Below are positions 17,460-25,334 of a stretch of 64,000 bases of DNA, piece after piece (positions within the stretch are counted from its first letter, which is position 1; the number at the start of each line of letters is the position of its first letter). The notes beneath the pieces are model-generated. The model worked only from the letters and a program-made list of their open reading frames with translations, ran no database searches and was not told where the DNA came from. Both the position numbers and the translations under genes were made by a program. The stretch lies in the NCBI GenBank assembly GCA_031261505.1, contig JAISJN010000015.1, forward strand, positions 89,364-153,363. The letters are read 5' to 3'. The stretch comes from Clostridioides sp. Lineage in GTDB: Bacteria > Bacillota > Clostridia > Peptostreptococcales > Peptostreptococcaceae.

Positions 17460-18728
17460 CTACACAACTGGGTTTAAAGAAGCAATCTTGGTAATAGCTA
17501 CGTACATACGAGAAATCTCGTACCAAGTCTTAAAATCGACCACACCAGTATCAGGTAAGCCAAATATGTCTTGGAACTTCTTAACCGTATCAGCAGTAGA
17601 CTGACCGTAGTTGCCGTCTTCCTGCACCTTAGGAATTGCGGAGTAAGTCTGAGCTATCCTGTTAAGCTGATTTTGAATAGTTGTGACGTCTTTTCCGCTA
17701 GATCCTATAGTTAGTGGTTCACCAGGGTAAGAAGCTGGTACACCGGTTACTACAGGAGCTTGCTCAAAGGCGATATCTTCACCGTAGTAGTACCTCAAGA
17801 TATTTTGCCAAGTGTAGCCCTCATCGCCGAGAAATTTGCTTCCCCACTGAGTCATCTGACCTGGACATTTCACCTTTTGACCGTCGCAGTACTGTGCTAG
17901 GAGTGGCTGTCTAGCGCTAGTAGGTCTTTTGATAAATGTGGTGAAAATATCGTCCACGACTACGTTTATCTTGTTAAATAGGTTTCTGTTGTGGATATAC
18001 TTGTGGTCTACTGATGTAGACGATGTTATCGTAAAATCGTATCCCTTGCTTCTATACCATTCTGTGAATACTCGGTTTAGAGTGAAGGAAATTATTGCGA
18101 CTACATTTGCGTATATAGTCTGCTCAGGCCAGGTCGAGTAGATTTCACTCGAGGCTACGTTTTTAATATACTCTTTGTACGGAACCCAGTAGTTAGCGGC
18201 GGACTTATTAGACGGCTCGCCGTCGTGAACTATTATAAACTCTGGTATAACTGGGTTGTCGAGAACTACAAATCCAGTAGGAGGTTGTAGAGGCTTTAGA
18301 CTATTTTCTATTTGATGGGGCGGATAAGTACCCCAGAGAGTGTGCTCTCCTATTGAAAATATTTCATTTTGTCTGTATAGTGGTATATTTCTATTATCCG
18401 ACGGATACATCGCTATATACTGGCGAGATTCTACTGTAGCAAACATCTGCACCCCTCGTATTACGACGTTTTCATATCCATTTGCAATTGCTTCTACTGT
18501 GTACTGGCTATATGGCTTTATAGCTGAAGGTTCTTCTGTTAATATTAAATCTGGCGCAGGTAGGACAATTTCTTGGACCTGACCGGATTCGTCGGTTATC
18601 AGCCCCTGATATATGAGAGATGTCGTCTGTGTGTTTTCGTCCTCCTGATAGATGTTCACATTTGCACCGGATATAGGTGCATTAGTTTTGGTGTCGACCA
18701 AACTAACAGTTAAATAACTATCTTGCAT
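17460..18728 (-). CDS. SpoIID-like protein with C-terminal peptidoglycan-binding domain
   Basis: About 422 aa. The N-terminal 100 residues (YLTVSLVDTKTNAPISGANVNIYQ) look like a carboxypeptidase-regulatory beta-sandwich. The middle, with IYANVVAIISFTLNRVFTEW and later HKYIHNRN, resembles the SpoIID/LytB region. The C-terminus (IGSSGKDVTTIQNQLNRI to GNYGQSTADTVKKFQDIFGL) is a PG_binding_1 domain. It may be a cell-wall or cortex remodelling protein. No signal peptide follows the chosen ATG (18728, preceded by AAAGGGTG); an upstream extension to 18830 has no ribosome site. How it would reach the wall is unclear. Confidence 0.7.
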   Translation of the reverse strand: MQDSYLTVSLVDTKTNAPISGANVNIYQEDENTQTTSLIYQGLITDESGQVQEIVLPAPDLILTEEPSAIKPYSQYTVEAIANGYENVVIRGVQMFATVESRQYIAMYPSDNRNIPLYRQNEIFSIGEHTLWGTYPPHQIENSLKPLQPPTGFVVLDNPVIPEFIIVHDGEPSNKSAANYWVPYKEYIKNVASSEIYSTWPEQTIYANVVAIISFTLNRVFTEWYRSKGYDFTITSSTSVDHKYIHNRNLFNKINVVVDDIFTTFIKRPTSARQPLLAQYCDGQKVKCPGQMTQWGSKFLGDEGYTWQNILRYYYGEDIAFEQAPVVTGVPASYPGEPLTIGSSGKDVTTIQNQLNRIAQTYSAIPKVQEDGNYGQSTADTVKKFQDIFGLPDTGVVDFKTWYEISRMYVAITKIASLNPVV

Positions 18729-18854
18729 CAAATCACCCTTTCTAAAATTATTCCTTAATACAATATATTCATAAATACAAGAGAATAAGCTAGTTTTTAA
18801 TAAAATTGGAGATAATAAATATATATACAAATTTGATTAAAAGGAATGAGCAGA

Positions 18855-19703
18855 ATGTACAAGTTGATTTTATTATCTTTACTTCCTATCGCTATCGGTG
18901 GAATATGGATGTATTCAAAGAACAAATACGATAATACCTCTGTATACATATTATTTATCTTGTTTTTTTCAGGTGTCTTGCTGAGTGTACCAGCGATATT
19001 TTTAGAGAGATTCTTGGTAGGTTATAATGTGTTCAGCGGATATGCAGGCTTCTTATACATTGCCTTTGTGGTGGCTGGAATCACAGAAGAGGGGTTAAAG
19101 GCAGTAATACTCCTTATTTTTTTGAGGGGAAAGAACTTCGTGACTAGAATGGATGGGATCACATATTCCGTATTCATTGCCCTCGGTTTTGCCTGTGTTG
19201 AAAATCTATTGTACGTGCTCTCGTCGGAGAAGTCCATATCTATGCAGATATCTATGAGCAGGGCGCTGATTTCAATTCCAGGGCATATGATGTTTGGTAT
19301 AGCGATGGGGTATTTTATCTCTAAGTGGAGGTTTGCTAATACAAGGGCTCAGAGGCGTAAAAATGCAGTACTGTTTTTACTTGTGCCAGTGGGTTTGCAC
19401 GGGATATTCGATTTTATACTCATGATAAATTTCAAATTCTCACTAGTCTTATTTGCAGTATTTTTAATAGTTCTGCTCAATGTCAACCTGAAGAATATAG
19501 AGAGGTATTTTGAAAATTCGAGAAAAATTTTCAACCATAACCACAAAAAGAAAAGAAGAAAAATCATAGGGCAAAAAATTTTACAAATAAAGGCTAAAGA
19601 AGTACAATATGATTACGGGGGCTGTCAAAGAAATAAACACGACAAAAAAATTATCAAAGACGAGCTAATAAATAGGACAGATATCGATAGAGAAAAAGAA
19701 TAA
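18855..19703 (+). CDS. prsW: PrsW-family intramembrane metalloprotease
   Basis: A polytopic protein of about 282 aa. It shows the PrsW signature residues inside membrane helices: Glu78-Glu79 in ITEEGLKA, Glu116-Asn117 in CVENLLY, His144 in PGHMMFG and His182 with Asp186 in HGIFDF. PrsW proteases make the first cut in anti-sigma factors such as RsiW during envelope stress. The last 60 residues are lysine-rich and cytoplasmic. AAAAGGA suits the ATG at 18855 better than that at 18846. Signal peptidase follows 92 bases later, and an RsiV-like protein is encoded nearby, suggesting an envelope-stress neighbourhood. Confidence 0.88.
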   Translation: MYKLILLSLLPIAIGGIWMYSKNKYDNTSVYILFILFFSGVLLSVPAIFLERFLVGYNVFSGYAGFLYIAFVVAGITEEGLKAVILLIFLRGKNFVTRMDGITYSVFIALGFACVENLLYVLSSEKSISMQISMSRALISIPGHMMFGIAMGYFISKWRFANTRAQRRKNAVLFLLVPVGLHGIFDFILMINFKFSLVLFAVFLIVLLNVNLKNIERYFENSRKIFNHNHKKKRRKIIGQKILQIKAKEVQYDYGGCQRNKHDKKIIKDELINRTDIDREKE

Positions 19704-19795
19704 GAATAAGAAACTTTATTTTATATTCGGGGAAAAAGAAGTATAATAGTATGTAGTTGAGAAAAACAATATTATTCTAAGTAGGGAGAACTAGT

Positions 19796-20353
19796 ATGAG
19801 TGATGAAACAAACAAAAAAACGACAGTGAAAAGTGAGATTTTCGAGTGGGCGAAGGTGATAGTCACAGCTCTTGTGCTGGCATTTATCATAACCAGATTT
19901 GTGATACCATCGAGAGTGCAAGGGGAGTCTATGTTTCCAACACTCGTAGAAAAAGATTACTTAGTAGTAAATAGAATGTCTTACAGGGTTGGAGAGCCTA
20001 AGGATAAGGATATTGTAGTATTTAAGTCTAATTTACTACAAGACGATGGAGTGAATAAAAAAGACCTAGTAAAACGTATTATAGCGGTAGGTGGACAGCA
20101 TATACAGATAAAGGACTCAAAGGTGTACGTAGACGGAATACTTCAAAATGAAACACCGTATATCCATGAGAATGTGACAGAAGGTAATATAGACATCGTA
20201 GTGCCTAAGGATAAGGTATTTGCGATGGGAGACAATAGACAGAGAAGTTTAGACAGTAGGGCGCCAGAGGTTGGCCTTGTAGATAAGAGCAATATAATCG
20301 GTAAGGTTTCTTTAAGACTGTATCCGTTTGACAAGATTGGAACAGTAGAGTAG
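19796..20353 (+). CDS. lepB: signal peptidase I
   Basis: 185 aa, typical of Gram-positive type I signal peptidases. One N-terminal transmembrane helix (about 18-36) precedes the catalytic Ser45 in GESMFPTL. The general base Lys93 is in VKRIIAVGG, and the box MGDNRQRSLDSR is intact. It removes signal peptides on the outer face of the membrane. GTAGGGAG precedes the ATG. The next gene begins 10 bases after its stop. Confidence 0.95.
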   Translation: MSDETNKKTTVKSEIFEWAKVIVTALVLAFIITRFVIPSRVQGESMFPTLVEKDYLVVNRMSYRVGEPKDKDIVVFKSNLLQDDGVNKKDLVKRIIAVGGQHIQIKDSKVYVDGILQNETPYIHENVTEGNIDIVVPKDKVFAMGDNRQRSLDSRAPEVGLVDKSNIIGKVSLRLYPFDKIGTVE

Positions 20354-20362
20354 GTGGCATGA

Positions 20363-21142
20363 GTGAGAATCGGGATATCATCGCTAATAAATGGCTTGGA
20401 TTCAGCTCTAGATATATGTGAGGAGTACGATATAATCGAGCATATTGAGATTGGGGTCGACAATACCGATGACTGCAATGCATTAAAGGGATATGCCAGC
20501 AGGATAAAGAGCCTTGGTTTATCAATAGGTATTCATCTACCTTTGGAGTTTAACCCTTGTGAAAAGATAGAATCTATAAGGAGAGATTGGCTGTGCTTTT
20601 TCTGGTCCTTATACGATATAATTGAGGAGAACTTTGAAGAAGTCGGATATTACAATTTTCATCTCGGTCATGTCATGACTAGTAGGTTGAAATGCGACAG
20701 GGACGCGTACCTCTGTTATATAAAAGAATTTTTATTTAATCTCAGGGCAGTTTCAACGGTTACAATAGAGAATACATATTCCAAAGGTGGAGATTTTTCA
20801 AATATAGGAAACTTATCTCGTGATTTTGAATATATATTTAGAGAAGCCCATGGTGTGAAGTTTGATAATATTTATTTCTGCTATGATACAGGACATAATC
20901 TCATAGACAGGGGCGAATATTTAGAGAATCTAAAATATAAAATAAAAACAGTTCATCTGAGCGATAACGATGGTGTGGATGACTTGCACCAAGGTATTGG
21001 CAAAGGGAAACTGTCTACGAAAGATATATTTGAAACTTTAAATCTAGATCCAGACTTCTTGGTTTTGGAAGTAAAAGAAGAGGATTTGAGAGAAAGTATA
21101 AGAAAAATCGAGTTTTACCAGACTATTAGGGATAAAATTTAG
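20363..21142 (+). CDS. TIM-barrel sugar phosphate isomerase/epimerase-like protein
   Basis: 259 aa starting with GTG 10 bases after lepB. It shows the AP-endonuclease-2/xylose-isomerase-like barrel: IGIHLPLEF, NFHLGHV, VTIENTYS, FCYDTGHN and VHLSDNDGVDDLHQGIGKGKL place His, Glu and Asp residues at the strand ends as metal ligands. Members include isomerases, epimerases and endonuclease IV relatives, so the reaction cannot be named. Co-transcription with lepB is likely from spacing. Confidence 0.75.
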   Translation: MRIGISSLINGLDSALDICEEYDIIEHIEIGVDNTDDCNALKGYASRIKSLGLSIGIHLPLEFNPCEKIESIRRDWLCFFWSLYDIIEENFEEVGYYNFHLGHVMTSRLKCDRDAYLCYIKEFLFNLRAVSTVTIENTYSKGGDFSNIGNLSRDFEYIFREAHGVKFDNIYFCYDTGHNLIDRGEYLENLKYKIKTVHLSDNDGVDDLHQGIGKGKLSTKDIFETLNLDPDFLVLEVKEEDLRESIRKIEFYQTIRDKI

Positions 21143-21213
21143 ATGTGAATTTGCATCTCGAAAATTAAATGTATGGTAAGGTCGATCTTTAGATGAGTAT
21201 GGCACTCGCTGAT

Positions 21214-21270
21214 AACTTGAGAATTATGCCCGCAACCTCTACAGGTTGCGGGCATAATTCTCATTTCAGT
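21214..21270 (+). repeat. dispersed hairpin repeat, copy B (21-bp perfect stem)
   Basis: Bases 21218-21238 pair without error with 21243-21263 around a CTAC loop. The arms start TGAGAATTATGCCCGC. The TCTCATTTCAG arm of the family follows, but the tail is weak. This is the best-preserved hairpin of the family. Confidence 0.85.
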
Positions 21271-21315
21271 ATACTTAAAATTATTTTCACAATGCGTAAG
21301 AGAGGATAAGTTTTT

Positions 21316-22983
21316 ATGAAGACGATTACTTTAAACATTGATGGACAAAAAATAGACTACGATACAAGAGAAGATATAGGCGGGATAAGGCTTGAAGATA
21401 TAGTAAGAGATTATGAGGACAGACATAAGGGAAAAATATGTATAGCAAATGTAGGGAATAAGATAAGGGCTTTGGATTATGTGGTTGACAGAGATTCAGA
21501 TATTAAATTTATAGACACAACTGAAGACGATGGAATGAGGGTGTATTTCAGGGTACTTTCATTTATACTCATGATGGCATGCAAGGAACTCTATTGCGGG
21601 AAAAAGATTGTAATAGAACATTCACTTTCTAATGGACTCTACTGTCAGATAAAAAACGGAATAGAGCTGACTGACGAAGAAGTAAAGAGATTAAAGACAA
21701 AGATGTGCGAGATTATAAGCAAGGATATAAAAATTGAAAAATTGCAGATAACGAGGGACGAAGCTATTGCAATTTTTACCAGAGAGCAGATGTATGACAA
21801 GGTTGAACTCATGAAGTATAGGGATGAGGGTAAAATCAGTATATATAAATGTGGAAATCACTACGACTACTACTATGGATACATGCTTCCATCAACTGGA
21901 TGGGTAGATATATTCAGTATAGAGAGACATAATCATGGAATTATTCTATTTGGACCAGATAATAATGATAAAAATGTACCGATTGAATTTATTCCACAGC
22001 CAAAACTTGCAAATATATACAATGAAACTGAAAAATGGTCTGAGCTAATGGGTATAGATACGGTCATAGCCTTGAACAAGGTTATAGAAAATAATGAATA
22101 CGGCGAGTTGATAAGGATTGTCGAAGCTCTACAGGATAAAAAACTAGCCAAAATAGCTGACGAGATAAGTCAGAATAAGAAGAGGATAATATTGATTGCA
22201 GCGCCATCCTCTTCGGGAAAGACAAGTTTTGCGAGAAGGCTTGAGATACAATTAAAGGTGAACAATATGATACCTATTTCAATATCGCTTGACAACTATT
22301 TCTTGGATAGGGAGATGACGCCTTTAGATGAAAATGGAAACATAGACTTTGAATCTATATATGCAATAGATATAGCAAAGTTTAATGAAGATTTACAAAA
22401 GCTCATCGACGGGGAAGAGATAGACGATATAAGATTTGATTTTGCATCTGGAAAGAGGATAATCACAGGCAAAAAGATAAGAATAGGTGAGAATCACCCG
22501 ATAATACTAGAGGGAATTCACGGTCTAAATCCGATACTTACAAAAGATATAGACGACAGCCAAAAGTTTAAGATATACATCAGCGCATTGACTCAGTTGA
22601 ATCTAGACAATACAAATAGCGTGGCGACAAGGGATTTGAGATTGATAAGAAGGATAGTAAGAGATCATAATTTCAGATCTTACAGTGCAGAGAAGACGAT
22701 ACTGCAGTGGGAGTACGTAAGACGGGGAGAAAAAGAAAATATATTTCCATTCCAAGAAGAGGCGGACGTGATGTTTAATTCAGCCTGTGCTTATGAACTA
22801 TCTGTGCTAAAGGTATTTGCAAGACCTCTTCTAGAGGAAATAGACGAAGAAAGTCCAGCATTTATAGAGGCAAACAGATTACTTAGTTTTCTAAGGTACT
22901 TTGAAGAGTTGAAGGATACATCTGATATACCACCAACATCAATAACAAGGGAATTTATCGGTGGAAGCCGAATAGTTGATTAA
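21316..22983 (+). CDS. nucleoside (uridine) kinase with ThrRS-like TGS/SAD N-terminus
   Basis: 555 aa. Residues 1-70 look like a TGS ubiquitin-like domain. Residues 95-200 (VIEHSLSNGLYCQIKNGIEL) resemble the second additional domain of threonyl-tRNA synthetase. The C-terminal half is a phosphoribulokinase/uridine-kinase P-loop domain with Walker A PSSSGKT (297-303), ISLDNYFLDRE and the LEGIHGLNP motif. This three-part form is common in Clostridia and is usually annotated as a nucleoside kinase. It probably phosphorylates uridine or a related nucleoside; what the synthetase-like part does is not established. Confidence 0.85.
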   Translation: MKTITLNIDGQKIDYDTREDIGGIRLEDIVRDYEDRHKGKICIANVGNKIRALDYVVDRDSDIKFIDTTEDDGMRVYFRVLSFILMMACKELYCGKKIVIEHSLSNGLYCQIKNGIELTDEEVKRLKTKMCEIISKDIKIEKLQITRDEAIAIFTREQMYDKVELMKYRDEGKISIYKCGNHYDYYYGYMLPSTGWVDIFSIERHNHGIILFGPDNNDKNVPIEFIPQPKLANIYNETEKWSELMGIDTVIALNKVIENNEYGELIRIVEALQDKKLAKIADEISQNKKRIILIAAPSSSGKTSFARRLEIQLKVNNMIPISISLDNYFLDREMTPLDENGNIDFESIYAIDIAKFNEDLQKLIDGEEIDDIRFDFASGKRIITGKKIRIGENHPIILEGIHGLNPILTKDIDDSQKFKIYISALTQLNLDNTNSVATRDLRLIRRIVRDHNFRSYSAEKTILQWEYVRRGEKENIFPFQEEADVMFNSACAYELSVLKVFARPLLEEIDEESPAFIEANRLLSFLRYFEELKDTSDIPPTSITREFIGGSRIVD

Positions 22984-22989
22984 GAATCC

Positions 22990-23065
22990 GCAGTAGGGTT
23001 TAAATTTTAGATAAAAATGAGTATTCGCATTTTCTGTTTAAAATTTAAACTTCTGCTGATTTTTT
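22990..23065 (+). terminator. terminator after the nucleoside kinase gene
   Basis: GCAGTAGGGTTTAAATTTTA (22990-23009) pairs with TAAAATTTAAACTTCTGC (from 23039), followed by a T-run at 23060. The loop itself holds a small AAAATG/CATTTT hairpin. Confidence 0.75.
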
Positions 23066-23182
23066 GATTCTTCAATTTAATTTGATATTTGCAGGACATT
23101 TATGTGATATAATTATAGTTGTATTGTACAAATATATTCAAACATTTTAGCAATATAGAAAAATATTAAGGGGGAGACTTTT

Positions 23183-24142
23183 TTGAATACAGTAGATTAT
23201 TTATTACAGGACGAAAATGACTTACATATTCAAGCAAAACTGGACGAAATTATAGAAAGAAACAGACGTTATACAAAGGATGGAGCTGTGGCTACTTACA
23301 TACCAGGACTTAGAAAGGCAAATAGAGATGACCTCGGTATATGTATCGTGGATAAGAACAAGAGGATATTTACTTCAGGAGTATGTGACAAGAAGTTCAC
23401 AATACAGAGTATATCAAAGGTAGTGCTTTTATCTATGGCTCTAATGGAACATGGATTTGATTACGTACATACAAAGGTAGGTTTTGAACCGAGCGACAAT
23501 CCGTTTAATTCAATAGTTACAATAGGCAACAACGATGTGAAAAAACCTTCAAATCCAATGATAAATTCAGGTGCTATTGCTATAACATCCTTGATTAAAG
23601 GAGATACATACGAAGAGAAAGAAGCTAATATGATGGCGTATTTCAAGAAATTTACGGCAAACAACGATCTTAAGATAAACTACAACGTTTATATGTCTGA
23701 GAGAAGTACAGGTGATAGAAATAGAGCAATGGCTTATTTATTAAAGAGCCATGGATTTTTAGATGGAAATGTAGATGAAATCTTAGATCTATACTTCAAA
23801 CAATGTTCAATTGAAGTCGATGTAAAAGATCTGGCTATGATTGGGTTAAATCTTGCAGACCAGGAATTTATAAACGATAGAGGTTGTGTTATAAGCAAGG
23901 ATGTGGCGAGAATTGTAAGGACTGTCATGTTCCTATGTGGAATGTACGACGGATCTGGAGAGTTCGCTTTAAAAACTGGACTGCCTTCAAAATCAGGTGT
24001 TGGTGGTGGAATAATGACTTGTGTATCTGATGCAGTTGGAATTGGCGTATTTGGACCATCTCTCGACGAGAGGGGAAATAGTGTTGCAGGTATGAAGGTA
24101 TTGGAAGACCTATCTAGGGAATTTGATTTAAGTGCAATTTAG
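23183..24142 (+). CDS. glsA: glutaminase
   Basis: A serine-dependent glutaminase of 319 aa with the beta-lactamase-like fold. The SxxK pair is Ser76 and Lys79 in QSISK. NPMINSGAIA and the RSTGDRNRAMAY region are family motifs, as is SGVGGGI near the end. It hydrolyses glutamine to glutamate and ammonia. The start is TTG at 23183 behind GGGGGAG. It is a single gene between terminators. In an organism making 2-oxoglutarate by the 55.6-59.7 kb route it would be another source of glutamate. Confidence 0.93.
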   Translation: MNTVDYLLQDENDLHIQAKLDEIIERNRRYTKDGAVATYIPGLRKANRDDLGICIVDKNKRIFTSGVCDKKFTIQSISKVVLLSMALMEHGFDYVHTKVGFEPSDNPFNSIVTIGNNDVKKPSNPMINSGAIAITSLIKGDTYEEKEANMMAYFKKFTANNDLKINYNVYMSERSTGDRNRAMAYLLKSHGFLDGNVDEILDLYFKQCSIEVDVKDLAMIGLNLADQEFINDRGCVISKDVARIVRTVMFLCGMYDGSGEFALKTGLPSKSGVGGGIMTCVSDAVGIGVFGPSLDERGNSVAGMKVLEDLSREFDLSAI

Positions 24143-24230
24143 ATTTATCAGTCGGGATTGTATAAGTTAAATTGTCTGATATTTGAAGTTAAAAGAAATA
24201 AAATATTGGATTGATAATTGAGGGTTGAGA

Positions 24231-25133
24231 ATGAAACTAGAGAATCAAATTTTAAGAGATATATGCAATCAGCTCGGGATTGAGATGGTTGGAGTTTGTG
24301 GAGTTGAGAAATCAGAAAAGCTTAAAAATATATTGAAGACTAGAGCCCTCAATGGATATACGACAGGTCTTGAAGAGCAAGACTTAGAAAAGAGAGTAAA
24401 TCCAAGATTGATAATGGAGGATGCGCAGTCTATAATAGTCTGTGCATTTCCATATTACGTCGGCGATTTTGAAGGTTCGAATTTAGCAAAATACTGCTAT
24501 GGCGAGGATTATCACCTCGTGATTAAGAAGATGTTGGCTGATGTTTGCGATAGTTTATCGAGTGAAATATCGGGATTCAAATTCGAGATTTTTACGGACA
24601 ACGGACCATTGGTCGATAGGTATTTAGCGTATATGGCGGGGATCGGTTATTACGGAATAAACAACAATATAATAACGGATGAGTACGGATCGTATATTTT
24701 AATAGGTTATATAGTTAATAATTTTGACTTTGAAAAGGATAAGCCACTTGATAAAACCTGTATAAAATGTCAGAAATGCGTGAAACATTGTCCGGGAAAT
24801 AGTATCTTGGGGAATTATGAGATTAATCCAAGAACCTGTCTATCATATTTGACCCAAAAAAAAGGTGAGCTGTCATCGGAGGAAGAAAATTCTCTAAAAA
24901 AAGGTAAGAAGGTATTCGGCTGTGATATATGCCAAGAAGTGTGTCCTCATAATAAGGAAATACCTAAAACGAAGATAGAATCGTTCGCAAATGATTTAAT
25001 TACGAGCTTAGATAAGGATATTGTAGATAATATGTCCAATCGAAAGTTCAAAAGAGATTACGGAGATAGAGCCTTCAGTTGGAGGGGAAAGGGTGTAATC
25101 TTCAGAAATATAGAATTAATGAGGCGAAAATAA
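24231..25133 (+). CDS. queG: epoxyqueuosine reductase (short form)
   Basis: About 300 aa. A cobalamin-binding N-terminal region (YYGINNNIIT) is followed by two 4Fe-4S motifs: CIKCQKCVKHCP and CDICQEVCP, with ProArgThrCys in between. QueG reduces epoxyqueuosine in tRNA to queuosine. The protein ends soon after the ferredoxin domain and so lacks the C-terminal HEAT-repeat part found in longer homologues. The ATG at 24231 follows GAGGG; a TTG at 24225 is less likely. A perfect terminator follows. Confidence 0.9.
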   Translation: MKLENQILRDICNQLGIEMVGVCGVEKSEKLKNILKTRALNGYTTGLEEQDLEKRVNPRLIMEDAQSIIVCAFPYYVGDFEGSNLAKYCYGEDYHLVIKKMLADVCDSLSSEISGFKFEIFTDNGPLVDRYLAYMAGIGYYGINNNIITDEYGSYILIGYIVNNFDFEKDKPLDKTCIKCQKCVKHCPGNSILGNYEINPRTCLSYLTQKKGELSSEEENSLKKGKKVFGCDICQEVCPHNKEIPKTKIESFANDLITSLDKDIVDNMSNRKFKRDYGDRAFSWRGKGVIFRNIELMRRK

Positions 25134-25141
25134 AATAAAAT

Positions 25142-25186
25142 CGAAAAATATGACCTAACCTATTCAGGTATTGGTCATATTTTTCG
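25142..25186 (+). terminator. terminator after queG
   Basis: Perfect 14-bp stem CGAAAAATATGACC / GGTCATATTTTTCG with a 17-base loop; the T-run lies within the descending arm. Confidence 0.8.
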
Positions 25187-25334
25187 TTTAAACAGGATTA
25201 AAAGTGGTAGATAAAAGTCTAGAATCATCTTTTAAGTGTATTTAAAATAAAAAATAAAAAATTTATCTTCAATTCTTTAACATTTTGACGCTATAAATCA
25301 TAACATATATAGAAGCCGATAGGGAGGATTGAAT

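Noticed and set aside
21218..21263. Simple terminator after the TIM-barrel gene
   Set aside because: The stem is perfect but no T-run follows, and the sequence matches the dispersed repeat family, so it is listed as repeat copy B.
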